Source: JBLXBZ01 sp048265185
GTDB lineage: Bacteria > Pseudomonadota > Alphaproteobacteria > Rhizobiales > Stappiaceae
Direction: 5' to 3'
Assembly: GCA_048265185.1 (NCBI GenBank)
Contig: JBLXBZ010000001.1
Location: 709,486-773,485 of the forward strand
Length of the DNA stretch: 64,000 bases
Under the pieces are notes generated by a model that was not told where the DNA came from, did not search any database, and saw only the letters and a list, made by a program, of their open reading frames with translations. Positions 8,595 through 17,193 of the stretch are shown here, piece by piece (position 1 is the stretch's first letter; every line of letters starts with the position of its first letter). The position numbers and the translations under genes were made by a program.

Positions 8595-9812
8595 TCAATT
8601 GCGCTTTTCAACCACGAAAGCGGCGAGCCCCACAAGAAGAGACAAGCTGGCGGCCACCACCATGACCAACACCAGCGACCAGACTGTGCCCGGCCATAAA
8701 ATCCCGGACAGCAGCCACCCCGCAATTGCGGAGGCCGCCGCGCCGGCGCCGATCTGCAAACTGCCGGACAGTCCCGCCGCCGCGCCCGCCAGATCCGGTC
8801 GCACGCTGACGGCTCCCGCCACGGCGCTCGGCAAGCTAAGGCCATTGCCTGCGCCAACAAAAAACATCGGCCCGAACAACGACAATGGATGTAAATACCC
8901 AGCGGAAAACGCTGCGATCATGCCCCCGATGGCCGCCAGCAAAATACAGTTCCCGATGAGGATCATACGGCCAACCCCAACGCGAGCGGCGAAACGTCCC
9001 GTCGCCCAATTTCCGACCATATAGCCGGCGGCCACTAGGATAAAATACAGGCCATACTCCGACGCCCTCAAAGAGAGCAAGGCGTCCGCCACATGGGGGG
9101 CCCCGCCAAGAAAGGCGAAATACACCGAGGAGGTGAAGGCCGCCGTAAGCGCGTAGCACCAGAAAGCGGGCATGGTCAGAAGGAGCGAAAAACTGGAGAG
9201 CAAACCGGAAAAACCGGCAGAACCGCGCGAAAAATGCGTTTCATGCAAATTGACATAGGCGGCGATCAAGACAAGCACTCCCAAAATGGTCAGCAACTGA
9301 AATGTCGCCACCCAGCCGAACATCTCGTCCAGAACCCCGCCAATGGCCGGACCGATCATCGGCGCCACGGCCATTCCCATGGTCACATAGCCGATCATGC
9401 TCGCCGCTCGTTCGCGTGCATGCACGTCGCGCACGATGGCTCGCCCCAACACGATTCCCGAGCACCCGCCCGCCGCCTGGAGGATGCGCCCATAAATGAA
9501 GACGTCAATTGTCGGCGCGACCGCGCAGACAGCGCTGCCGATGACGAAAATCACCATCCCCCAAAGCAGCACCGGCCGACGTCCATAACGATCCGACAAT
9601 GGCCCAATGATGATTTGCGCCAACGCGACGCCAACCAGATAAAGCGACAGCGTCAATTGCACCATCGACATGGTCGTGCCGAAAACGTCCACCAATTTGG
9701 GCAACGAGGGAAGGTAGATATTGATCGCAAGCGGATTGATGGCGGAAATAGCGATCAATATAGCTAGAGACGGTTGTTTAACCGTCGACGAAGTTGATTT
9801 TTGATCGGCCAT
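8595..9812 (-). CDS. Bcr/CflA-type MFS drug exporter
   Basis: A major facilitator with 12 predicted helices, about 405 residues. The opening 'INIYLPSLPKL' and the loop motif 'GPLSDRYGRRPVLLWG' (motif A) are hallmarks of the Bcr/CflA DHA1 subfamily, which exports drugs such as bicyclomycin and sulfonamides or amino-acid derivatives such as cysteine. ATG at 9812 is preferred to the TTG two codons upstream. It converges with moaA. The substrate is unknown. Confidence 0.88.
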   Translation of the reverse strand: MADQKSTSSTVKQPSLAILIAISAINPLAINIYLPSLPKLVDVFGTTMSMVQLTLSLYLVGVALAQIIIGPLSDRYGRRPVLLWGMVIFVIGSAVCAVAPTIDVFIYGRILQAAGGCSGIVLGRAIVRDVHARERAASMIGYVTMGMAVAPMIGPAIGGVLDEMFGWVATFQLLTILGVLVLIAAYVNLHETHFSRGSAGFSGLLSSFSLLLTMPAFWCYALTAAFTSSVYFAFLGGAPHVADALLSLRASEYGLYFILVAAGYMVGNWATGRFAARVGVGRMILIGNCILLAAIGGMIAAFSAGYLHPLSLFGPMFFVGAGNGLSLPSAVAGAVSVRPDLAGAAAGLSGSLQIGAGAAASAIAGWLLSGILWPGTVWSLVLVMVVAASLSLLVGLAAFVVEKRN

Positions 9813-9922
9813 ATTCAATGCGGCGCGCTCAATAGGCGAACGTTAAATAACGAAGCAAACCCAACGGCGCGCCGCTCTCTCCTGTATAACGGATATCATG
9901 AAGGTGATTGAACTGACCCTGA

Positions 9923-10789
9923 TTATCGCTGTAACTTACGTTCACGGAAGAATGTATAAATTCCAGTCATAACAATGATCGCCGTGCCAAACATGGTGAG
10001 ATAATCCGGCACGTCACCCCAAACAAAATACCCGATGATCAACGCCCAAACAATAATTGAATAACGAAACGGTGCGACCACGGAAACATCACCGGTTCTA
10101 ATGGCGATGATTATGGCCACATACCCCATAAGCAAGAAACCCGCCGCGCCCAAAAGACGAAAAAATTCATCCGGAGTCGGCGTGAGCCATGTCTCAAATG
10201 ACGCCATTCCAGCTCCCGCGAACGCCACGCCAATACAGGCGCACAGCGACACGCCGAAGGTTGGAACGTTACTCGATATCGTCTGAGTGGAAAGGTCGCG
10301 CACCGACATGAAAAAAACGCCCAAAAGCGCAACTAACGACCAAATGTTAAATCCCTCCAGCCCTGGCCGGACAATAAGTAAAACGCCAATGAATCCAACG
10401 CCAATAGCGCTCCAACGCCGCCACCCCACCGGCGCGCCCAAGAACAACGCCGCTCCCGCTGTCACCATCAGCGGCAAGGCCTGAAGCAAAGCGGTCGCAT
10501 TGGCGATCTGCATCTGAAAAAGAGCCGTGAGATAACAAATAGTCGCAAAAACCTCCGCGATGGTGCGCAGCGCCACCGAGCGGTTCTTCAGTTGATTGAA
10601 TTGACGGATCGTACCAGTGAAAGCGCAAATAACTATAATCAACACAGCGGCCAAAAGGCCGCGCAGAAAAATAATTTCGCCAAGCGGCAGCCTAAGCGAT
10701 ACAGCCTTAATGAGGGAATCGTTTGATATAAACCCAATCATCGCGATCATCATCGCGAGAATAGCCCCGCCGTTATCCCGCATCTCCAT
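9923..10789 (-). CDS. EamA-family DMT transporter
   Basis: A 288-residue protein with ten hydrophobic helices in two EamA repeats, as in RhaT/S-adenosylmethionine-type drug/metabolite transporters. The early Ser/Asn pattern 'FISNDSLIKAVS' and 'LPLGEIIFLRGLLAA' is typical. Start ATG at 10789 follows AAGGTG six bases upstream. It lies about 110 bases upstream of the bcr-type gene on the same strand, so co-transcription of two exporters is possible. A second, closely similar DMT gene occurs at 35396. Confidence 0.88.
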   Translation of the reverse strand: MEMRDNGGAILAMMIAMIGFISNDSLIKAVSLRLPLGEIIFLRGLLAAVLIIVICAFTGTIRQFNQLKNRSVALRTIAEVFATICYLTALFQMQIANATALLQALPLMVTAGAALFLGAPVGWRRWSAIGVGFIGVLLIVRPGLEGFNIWSLVALLGVFFMSVRDLSTQTISSNVPTFGVSLCACIGVAFAGAGMASFETWLTPTPDEFFRLLGAAGFLLMGYVAIIIAIRTGDVSVVAPFRYSIIVWALIIGYFVWGDVPDYLTMFGTAIIVMTGIYTFFRERKLQR

Positions 10790-11073
10790 GAAATCACCTT
10801 TTCAAACGGAATTCGTGGAGGTCTGGACCCTCCGCTATCCAAAATTTATTCGCCATAAATAAATTCGGTTTTTGGAAAGTCGAGAGAATTCAGGCTGTTT
10901 CAATGTATAAAGCACAGATTGAAAATATTCGCTCACAACCTGATCTAATCTCTCAGTCACCACTTCAGAAATTGAATCAACCGGTTGGAAAAATGAATCA
11001 ATCACACAGTCTAACTTACTAAATTGGTTGTCGCCGCAGTCAAAAAAACTCTTTAATTGCGGCGACCAAAGTC
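10790..11073. other. AT-rich intergenic region with one hairpin
   Basis: A 284-base spacer between the DMT gene start and the end of mrp. It is AT-rich, presumably holds the DMT promoter on the minus strand, and contains the mrp hairpin at 11030-11066. I see no gene in it. Confidence 0.4.
11030..11066 (-). terminator. Hairpin just downstream of mrp
   Basis: A perfect 9-bp stem (GTCGCCGCA at 11030-11038 with TGCGGCGAC at 11058-11066). On the minus strand it follows the mrp stop by seven bases. The U-rich run is inside the loop rather than after the stem, so it is an imperfect intrinsic terminator or a 3' stabilising hairpin. Confidence 0.5.
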
Positions 11074-12219
11074 TTATTCGAAAACGATCTTGGGCGCGGT
11101 TTGCGCGTTTTCAAAATGACGCTTTTCCACCTGCTCCCAGACCCGACGAGCTATCTCGCGGTAAACCAAAGCATGGGGGCCTTCAGAATCGCTCACCACC
11201 ACAGGCTCCCCCGCGTCGGACGTTTTTCGAATCGCCATATCAAGCGGCACTTCTCCCAAAAACGGAACACCAAGTTTCTCAGCTTCGGCGCGCGCCCCGC
11301 CATGAGAGAACACATCATGGCGTCCGCCGCAGTCGGGACAGATGAAATAACTCATGTTCTCAACAATTCCTAAAACTGGAACGCTGACTTTATCAAACAT
11401 GTTCAATCCCTTGCGCGCGTCAATCAAGGCCAGATCCTGCGGCGTGGAAACAATTACGGCTCCAGCGAGCGGAACGTTTTGCGCCATAGTCAATTGCGCG
11501 TCACCTGTTCCCGGCGGCATGTCGACAACGAGAACGTCCAAGGCGCCCCACGCCACCTCCCGCAACATTTGGGTAATCGCCGAAATCACCATTGGCCCGC
11601 GCCAAATCATGGCCGTGTCTTCCTCCACCAGAAAGCCGATGGACATCACCTCAACGCCATATCCCTGCATCGGTTTCAGCACACGCCCTGAAACAACCTC
11701 TGGCTTGCCGGATAATTTGAACAGGCGCGGAACTGAAGGCCCGTAAATATCGGCGTCAAGAACGCCGACCTTCAACCCGTTAGCCGCCAGCGCAAGCGCT
11801 AGATTGCAGGCGGTGGTGGACTTGCCGACGCCACCTTTTCCCGACGCCACCGCGATTATGGACTTCACGCCCGGGACGCCGGGTTTATCACGCGCGGCGG
11901 CAGGTTTTCCTGTGGTGGGCCGCACAGAAGCTTTGCCGTCCGTGGGCCTGGGCGAAGGAGTGGACGCGCCTGGCGCGCGCTCCGCCGTCAAAGCCACCAT
12001 CGCCTTTTCCACGCCCGGAATTTGCGAGACGATTTTTTCGGCCGCTTGGCGCAAAGGATCCAGATCATTCGCGCGTTCCGCCGGAACGGAGATTGAAAAC
12101 GCCACCCGACCGTCGGAAATAAAAATCTCCGACACCAGACCAAGCGTAACGATGTCGCTTTCCAGATCCGGTCCTTTGATCTTTGAAAGCTCTTTGAGAA
12201 TTACGTCCTTGGACAGCAT
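11074..12219 (-). CDS. mrp: Mrp/ApbC-type Fe-S carrier P-loop ATPase
   Basis: A 381-residue protein with an N-terminal MIP18/DUF59 domain (residues about 1-80) and a C-terminal NBP35/Mrp P-loop NTPase. The deviant Walker A 'ASGKGGVGKSTTACNLA' is near residue 120, with 'VLDADIYGPSVPRL' after it and the cluster-binding CX2C in 'SYFICPDCGG'. Such proteins hold and pass 4Fe-4S clusters to apo-enzymes in the cytoplasm. A Pro/Thr-rich linker of about 40 residues joins the domains. I chose ATG at 12219, preceded by AAAGGGGGCG; ATGs at 12243 and upstream would add a short non-conserved leader. Confidence 0.93.
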   Translation of the reverse strand: MLSKDVILKELSKIKGPDLESDIVTLGLVSEIFISDGRVAFSISVPAERANDLDPLRQAAEKIVSQIPGVEKAMVALTAERAPGASTPSPRPTDGKASVRPTTGKPAAARDKPGVPGVKSIIAVASGKGGVGKSTTACNLALALAANGLKVGVLDADIYGPSVPRLFKLSGKPEVVSGRVLKPMQGYGVEVMSIGFLVEEDTAMIWRGPMVISAITQMLREVAWGALDVLVVDMPPGTGDAQLTMAQNVPLAGAVIVSTPQDLALIDARKGLNMFDKVSVPVLGIVENMSYFICPDCGGRHDVFSHGGARAEAEKLGVPFLGEVPLDMAIRKTSDAGEPVVVSDSEGPHALVYREIARRVWEQVEKRHFENAQTAPKIVFE

Positions 12220-12472
12220 CGCCGCCCCCTTTTTCCAAAACATGCCGCGCCCCATTCGAAGCCCAGTTAGAACTCCAATTTCACGCGCAAACCTATATTC
12301 ATTTGGCCCAAGGTCAATGATCCCTGTTGACCGCGCCTGTTTCTGGCTGATCCAGTATAAAATTTAACGCCTATTATCCAAACGATGTCCAGAGAAAGTC
12401 ATGAAGCGTTTACCATTTAGGAACCTCGCGAGCGCAAGCTTGCCTTCGAATCGAAGCTGCGAGGGATCGGCT

Positions 12473-12910
12473 ATGGAAACCTATCAACTGTGTTTTGAGG
12501 GAAAAGTCGCCTCCGCTGCAATGCGATCGCTCACGGACTTCGACATCGAAAAAACGTTAAGTAGATCAAGGCGGCTCAACCGTCTAAACGGTGTCACCGG
12601 CGCTCTTCTCCTGACGGATACCAGTATTTTTCAATGGTTGGAGGGGCCGCTCGTTTGCGTCCTCGACACATTTGAATGCGCCAGAGCGGATTCTCGTCTG
12701 GAAGACACTTCTCTCCTCCTGCGTCGCAGCGCCAAGACACGAATTTTTGCTCCCTGCTGGATGTCGTTTCGCGATTTACGCGCAAGCCCGAGCCTTAAGC
12801 CCAGTTTACCCTCAGCCAGCTTTTCTATGGAAGATCCTCTGGCGGCTTTTAAAGCGTTAGCTATGGAAGTCGCATATTCGCACCCTTTGCGCGCCGCCAT
12901 TCTTGTGTAA
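12473..12910 (+). CDS. BLUF-like sensor domain protein, degenerate
   Basis: A 145-residue protein whose first ~100 residues look like a BLUF flavin blue-light domain: 'DIEKTLSRSRRLN' then 'GVTGALLL' and 'FQWLEG' match the AppA/BluF pattern from memory. The flavin-contacting Asn (N36) and Gln (Q54) keep their 18-residue spacing. The Tyr of strand 1 that is essential for photochemistry appears to be Phe8 ('QLCFEG'), and the Trp near the end is shifted one place ('CWMSF'). The C-terminal 45 residues show no known domain. ATG at 12473 has GAGGGA about six bases upstream; an ATG at 12401 is the alternative. It may no longer be a photoreceptor. Confidence 0.65.
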   Translation: METYQLCFEGKVASAAMRSLTDFDIEKTLSRSRRLNRLNGVTGALLLTDTSIFQWLEGPLVCVLDTFECARADSRLEDTSLLLRRSAKTRIFAPCWMSFRDLRASPSLKPSLPSASFSMEDPLAAFKALAMEVAYSHPLRAAILV

Positions 12911-12918
12911 AGTATAGC

Positions 12919-12960
12919 GTGGGGGCCAGTAATCTAATAGTGGGGGCCAGTAATCTAATA
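12919..12960. repeat. Perfect 21-bp tandem duplication
   Basis: The 21-base unit at 12919-12939, GTGGGGGCCAGTAATCTAAT plus A, is repeated exactly and directly at 12940-12960. It lies in the ~100-base gap between the BLUF-like gene and benE. It may be a replication slip or a duplicated operator; nothing else is visible there. Confidence 0.9.
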
Positions 12961-13012
12961 ACTGGAGCGCTCTCTTCGCGGGACCTCCCCATTCACTACA
13001 GGGCCGAGCGTG

Positions 13013-14218
13013 ATGAACGAATTTACCCCTTCCAGTTCACAACCTGCGCCGCAATCATGCTGGCCTTCGCTTACCACAATTTCCGCCGGCCTTTTAGCCT
13101 GTGTCGTCGGTTTCGCCAGCTCCTTCGCCGTGGTTCTGCAAGGTTTGAGCGCCATGGGCGCAACGCCCGCGCAATCCACATCAGGCCTGATGGCGCTTTC
13201 CATCGCCATGGGACTGGGCGCGATCGCGTTGAGCCTCGTCTATAAAATGCCCATATCACTGGCTTGGTCGACCCCCGGCGCAGCGCTTCTGGCGGGTTCT
13301 CCCATGCCGGAGGGAGGCTTTTCAGCCGCTGTCGGAGCCTTTATTATCAGCTCGACCCTGATCATTATCGCCGGCTCATTCCGCCCCCTTGGGCGCTTGA
13401 TCGCCATGATCCCCGCTCCGCTGGCCAACGCCATGCTGGCCGGCGTGCTGCTTGGCCTCTGTCTGGCGCCCGTGGAGGCGATCGGAGAAATTCCCCTGAT
13501 GGCGCTGCCTATCATCGGCGCATGGTTGATCGCCTCCTATTTCAATCGCCTGCTCGCCGTTCCCGTGGCCGTGGTCGGCGCCGCGCTCATCATCGCCTTC
13601 ACCATGGAGCCCGGTTCAATCGATTTACAAGACGCCAAACCATTGCTGGTTTTCGTCGCGCCGACATTTTCTCTGGAAGCTGCGATCGGCATCGCCCTTC
13701 CTTTGTTCATCGTCACCATGGCCTCGCAGAATATTCCCGGAATGGCGGTTTTGAAGGTCAATGGCTACCAGCCGAAACCAGGTCCCTTGTTCATATCCAC
13801 CGGGATTTTTTCAGCATTATCGGCCCCTTTCGGCGCCCATGCGGTAAATCTCGCCGCAATAACGGCGGCGCTCTGCGCCGGTCCCGACGCGGATCCAAAT
13901 CCCGCTCGGCGCTATTGGGCCGCGATCACCGGCGGCGTTCTTTACTGCTTTTTAGCTTTAAGCGCTGGGTTGGCCGTCGCCATGGTCGCCAGCGCTCCGC
14001 CAATTTTGATCGAAGCGGTGGCGGGCCTCGCCCTTCTGGGCGCTCTTGGTTCTTCCCTGCACGGCGCTTTGCAAAGCGACGCTTACCGAGAAAGCGCGTT
14101 GGTGACATTCTTGGTCACCGCCTCCAGCTTAAGTTTTTTCGGCATATCCGGCGCGTTTTGGGGACTGATCGCCGGTGGAATATTCATTCTCATACGGCGG
14201 CCCCAACGTGAAAACTGA
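13013..14218 (+). CDS. BenE-family transporter
   Basis: A 401-residue protein with about 12 membrane helices and the BenE pattern: 'GFASSFAVVLQGLSAMGATP' near the N-terminus, 'LAWSTPGAALL', and 'ASQNIPGMAVLK'. BenE proteins are usually called benzoate/H+ symporters and share the fold of SulP and nucleobase transporters. I chose ATG at 13013; the GTG just before it is possible. The gene overlaps mobA by 11 bases, so it belongs to a benE-mobA-moeA set, which is odd for a benzoate carrier. No aromatic-degradation gene is nearby here. Confidence 0.85.
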   Translation: MNEFTPSSSQPAPQSCWPSLTTISAGLLACVVGFASSFAVVLQGLSAMGATPAQSTSGLMALSIAMGLGAIALSLVYKMPISLAWSTPGAALLAGSPMPEGGFSAAVGAFIISSTLIIIAGSFRPLGRLIAMIPAPLANAMLAGVLLGLCLAPVEAIGEIPLMALPIIGAWLIASYFNRLLAVPVAVVGAALIIAFTMEPGSIDLQDAKPLLVFVAPTFSLEAAIGIALPLFIVTMASQNIPGMAVLKVNGYQPKPGPLFISTGIFSALSAPFGAHAVNLAAITAALCAGPDADPNPARRYWAAITGGVLYCFLALSAGLAVAMVASAPPILIEAVAGLALLGALGSSLHGALQSDAYRESALVTFLVTASSLSFFGISGAFWGLIAGGIFILIRRPQREN

Positions 14219-14942
14219 CCCCTCTCCCCTTGTGCAAGAGCCCGCGCCCGACGTCATCGGCTGCATTCTGTCCGGCGGACAATCCCGGCGAATGGGCGGC
14301 GGTGATAAAACCCTCAAGATAATCGGCGGCGACGGTCGAAACGGCGTGACCATGCTGGATCACATCTGCGCCAACTTTCGCCCGCAAGTGAAACGGTTGA
14401 TTCTCAACGCCAACGGCGACCCGGCGCGCTTCGGCGCCGCACAGTTCCCCATAACGCCGGATCCGGAAGGCGTCGCCGCCGGACCTCTCGCAGGCGTTCT
14501 CGCCGGGCTCGACTGGATGGCGACCAACGCCCCCCGCGCCCATTGGCTGGCGAGCATTCCCGGCGACACGCCCTTTTTGCCCGGCGACACCGTTTCCCAG
14601 CTCGCCAACGCCACACGGAGCGCAAAACACACTATCGCCCTCGCACGTAGCGAAGGCGGCGTTCATCCCGTTGTCGCCCTTTGGCATGTCTCCTTGCGCG
14701 CCGATTTACACGCGTTTCTATGTTCAGGCGAAAACCCCAAGGTCTTCGCCTTTGTGAACCGGCACCCCCATGTCGCGGTGAGTTTTCCTTGCCAGAGAAT
14801 AGGGAACCGCGACATTGATCCATTTTTCAACGTGAACGAGCCTGAAGACTTAAGGACCGCCGCCTCAATCTACGCCGCAATGTCGCAATCACGCTCAGCA
14901 CCTCCCTTAACGCAGGCGCCGATCAGGAGAATCCCGTGTTAA
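14208..14942 (+). CDS. mobA: Molybdenum cofactor guanylyltransferase MobA
   Basis: A 244-residue nucleotidyltransferase that attaches GMP to molybdopterin to form MGD. The signature 'LSGGQSRRMGGGDK' is at about residues 21-34, followed by 'LAGVLAGLDWM' and 'SIPGDTPFLP' containing the metal-binding Asp. The start is GTG at 14208, inside the end of benE, because the upstream in-frame ATG lies well within benE. Its end overlaps moeA by seven bases. The gene order strongly suggests co-translation with moeA. Confidence 0.93.
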   Translation: MKTDPSPLVQEPAPDVIGCILSGGQSRRMGGGDKTLKIIGGDGRNGVTMLDHICANFRPQVKRLILNANGDPARFGAAQFPITPDPEGVAAGPLAGVLAGLDWMATNAPRAHWLASIPGDTPFLPGDTVSQLANATRSAKHTIALARSEGGVHPVVALWHVSLRADLHAFLCSGENPKVFAFVNRHPHVAVSFPCQRIGNRDIDPFFNVNEPEDLRTAASIYAAMSQSRSAPPLTQAPIRRIPC

Positions 14943-16168
14943 GCCACAACGCCTTCTTGGCGAAACTGAAAAAACTTCCCCCCTTGCAACGCTCTTGGGA
15001 GACGGAGCCGCTGTCCCTCGCTCATGGCCGCATATTGGCTCAAGCCATCGACGCCCCGCGAGATATCCCTCCATATGACAATTCCGCCGTAGATGGATAC
15101 GCTTTCCGCAGCGCCGACTATAATGAAACCGGCGGTTTCTTTCCCCTCGCCGCACGCATAGCCGCCGGAGACACGCCCCATTCCAGACTACGCGCCGGCG
15201 CCGCCGCTCAAATCTTTACAGGCGCTCCCATGCCTGAAGGCGCGGATACAGTGGTCATGCAAGAAAACTGCGCGCTCCACGAACAAGACGGCGAATCCTA
15301 TGTAATCATTCCGCCAGACATTGCCGTAGGCGCCAACAAACGCCCCGCCGGCGAAGACGTGGCGGCGGGAGAACGAATTCTGGAAGCTGGAAGAAGGCTG
15401 CAAGCGCAAGACATCGCGGCGATAGCTTCAACAGGACGCGCGCAGGCGCAGGTGACGCCGCGCTTGCGCATTGGGCTTTTATCATGCGGCTCGGAACTCG
15501 CCCGTCCGCCCGCGCGCCTCGCCGAAGGCGGTATATATGACGCCAATCATTTTTTGCTCTCATCTCTTCTTCCCGCAGGACTGGCGAGCGCCACCGACCT
15601 CGGCGTTATCGGCGACGATCCGAAGAAATTAACCCAAATCTTGTCAAGCGCCGCCCAAAATTATGACGTAATCCTCACCAGCGGCGGCGCCAGCCACAGC
15701 GAAGAAGATCATCTCGCCCGCGTATTATCCGAACTCGGCTCGTGCGAACAACTTCAACTCGCCATCAAACCCGGTCGTTCGGTTCTCCTGTCCAAAATCG
15801 GAGCAACCACGATCGTCGGCCTTCCGGGAAACCCCGTAGCCGCGATGATTGTATTTTTACTTTACGTGCGTCCCCTTCTCTCCCGACTGGCGGGCGGAGC
15901 GTTTACCTCGCCCCCGCGTATGCAGGTTCCCGCTCAATTCGAAATTACACAGAAAAAAGTCGGTCGAAGAGAATTTCTGCGCGGCGTTCTTTCCACCGAC
16001 GATGACGGCCTCGTCACCGGAGTTACGAAGTTTCCCCGCGACGGCTCTGGCCTGATTTCAAGCGTGCGGGAAGCGGACGGCCTCATTGAAATTCCCGAAG
16101 AAACCTCCCGCGTGGCCGTGGGAGACTTAGTGCGTTTCATTCCCTTCAGCGCATTCGCCTCCTGCTGA
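14936..16168 (+). CDS. moeA: Molybdopterin molybdenumtransferase MoeA
   Basis: A 410-residue enzyme that inserts molybdate into adenylylated molybdopterin. Diagnostic motifs are 'PPYDNSAVDGYAFR' (residues about 43-56), 'FTGAPMPEGADTVVMQE', 'GSEL' and 'TSGGAS' in the MoCF-binding domain, and 'GLPGNPVAA'. The start is GTG at 14936, overlapping mobA by seven bases. It completes a benE-mobA-moeA unit; moaA is at 7.5 kb. Confidence 0.95.
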   Translation: MLSHNAFLAKLKKLPPLQRSWETEPLSLAHGRILAQAIDAPRDIPPYDNSAVDGYAFRSADYNETGGFFPLAARIAAGDTPHSRLRAGAAAQIFTGAPMPEGADTVVMQENCALHEQDGESYVIIPPDIAVGANKRPAGEDVAAGERILEAGRRLQAQDIAAIASTGRAQAQVTPRLRIGLLSCGSELARPPARLAEGGIYDANHFLLSSLLPAGLASATDLGVIGDDPKKLTQILSSAAQNYDVILTSGGASHSEEDHLARVLSELGSCEQLQLAIKPGRSVLLSKIGATTIVGLPGNPVAAMIVFLLYVRPLLSRLAGGAFTSPPRMQVPAQFEITQKKVGRREFLRGVLSTDDDGLVTGVTKFPRDGSGLISSVREADGLIEIPEETSRVAVGDLVRFIPFSAFASC

Positions 16169-16228
16169 TCGCCCAATGTCCACCAGTAACGCGCTTGACC
16201 CGGGCGCAAAGCTTTTTATAAACACGCA

Positions 16229-16900
16229 ATGCTCACCCTTCAGCCACGACCTTTCCAATATAATCCCCCTATGGAGCCTAAACTCACGGTGCTCCATGAA
16301 GACGAAGATATCCTAGTTCTTTCAAAGCCAAGCGGGTTATTGAGCGTTCCGGGAAAGGCGGCCGATCACGCGGATTGTCTGGAGCGACGCGCGCAAGATA
16401 TTTTTCCCGGAGCGCGGACCGTTCACCGGTTGGACATGGACACCTCCGGCGTGATGATTATGGCGCGCCACGCGAAAGCTCACCGGCATCTAGGGCTGCA
16501 ATTTGAACGCCGGAAAACGAAAAAGACCTATGTCGCTCGCATTTGGGGGCAAGTCGACGCAGACGAAGGCGTGGTGAACGAACCACTCATATGCGACTGG
16601 CCCAATCGCCCCAAACAGATGATATGCCATCTTCATGGCAAGCCTTCGGTGACGCGCTGGCGAGTGATGGAGCGCGAGAGTCAAGCCACCCGCATGCTTC
16701 TAACGCCGGAGACAGGTCGCTCACATCAACTGCGCGTTCATATGCTCAGTCTTGGCCATCCTATTCTCGGCGACAACCTCTACGCCCATGAGGCCGCCCG
16801 TCGCTCGGCTCCCCGTCTTCAACTTCACGCCGAAGAACTGACGATTCACCACCCCTCTGACGGCCGCTTTTGCACCTTCCGCGCGCCGTGCCCCTTTTGA
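16229..16900 (+). CDS. rluA: Pseudouridine synthase RluA (23S rRNA U746 / tRNA U32)
   Basis: A 223-residue enzyme closely resembling E. coli RluA: 'LSVPGK', the catalytic 'HRLDMDTSG' with Asp69, 'ICDWPNRPKQ', 'ETGRSHQLRVHM', 'LGHPILGD'. It isomerises uridine in 23S rRNA and some tRNAs. There is no S4 domain, as in RluA. I keep the ATG at 16229 because similarity to E. coli RluA already begins at 'YNPP', upstream of the alternative ATG at 16271. It follows moeA by 60 bases. Confidence 0.93.
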   Translation: MLTLQPRPFQYNPPMEPKLTVLHEDEDILVLSKPSGLLSVPGKAADHADCLERRAQDIFPGARTVHRLDMDTSGVMIMARHAKAHRHLGLQFERRKTKKTYVARIWGQVDADEGVVNEPLICDWPNRPKQMICHLHGKPSVTRWRVMERESQATRMLLTPETGRSHQLRVHMLSLGHPILGDNLYAHEAARRSAPRLQLHAEELTIHHPSDGRFCTFRAPCPF

Positions 16901-17193
16901 GACGAACTGGCGCCCCCCAGAACAGGTTCTCATAAGCTCAAAGCGCGAATCAGAAAAAATTTTACTTGAAAAGTCCAGACACGAACAAAAAGAAAACAAA
17001 CACTCAATTGAAGGTCACACTCCTCCATTGGCGGATATTTTGTGACTAAACCCACAGCTGTGACTTTAAACGAATTTCACTTGTCGCTTAAAAATGTTGA
17101 AAGTCGCATAAATTTAGTGGGAGTATGCATATTCGTTATTCGATAGATAAAAAATGGGTCTCTCCCATAAAAACCAATGTAGGGGATTTTCAC

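Noticed and set aside
9093..9767. 224-codon open frame on the plus strand, opposite the Bcr-type exporter
   Set aside because: It runs through a well-conserved minus-strand MFS gene and encodes His/Arg/Gly-rich low-complexity sequence; a GC-driven shadow frame.
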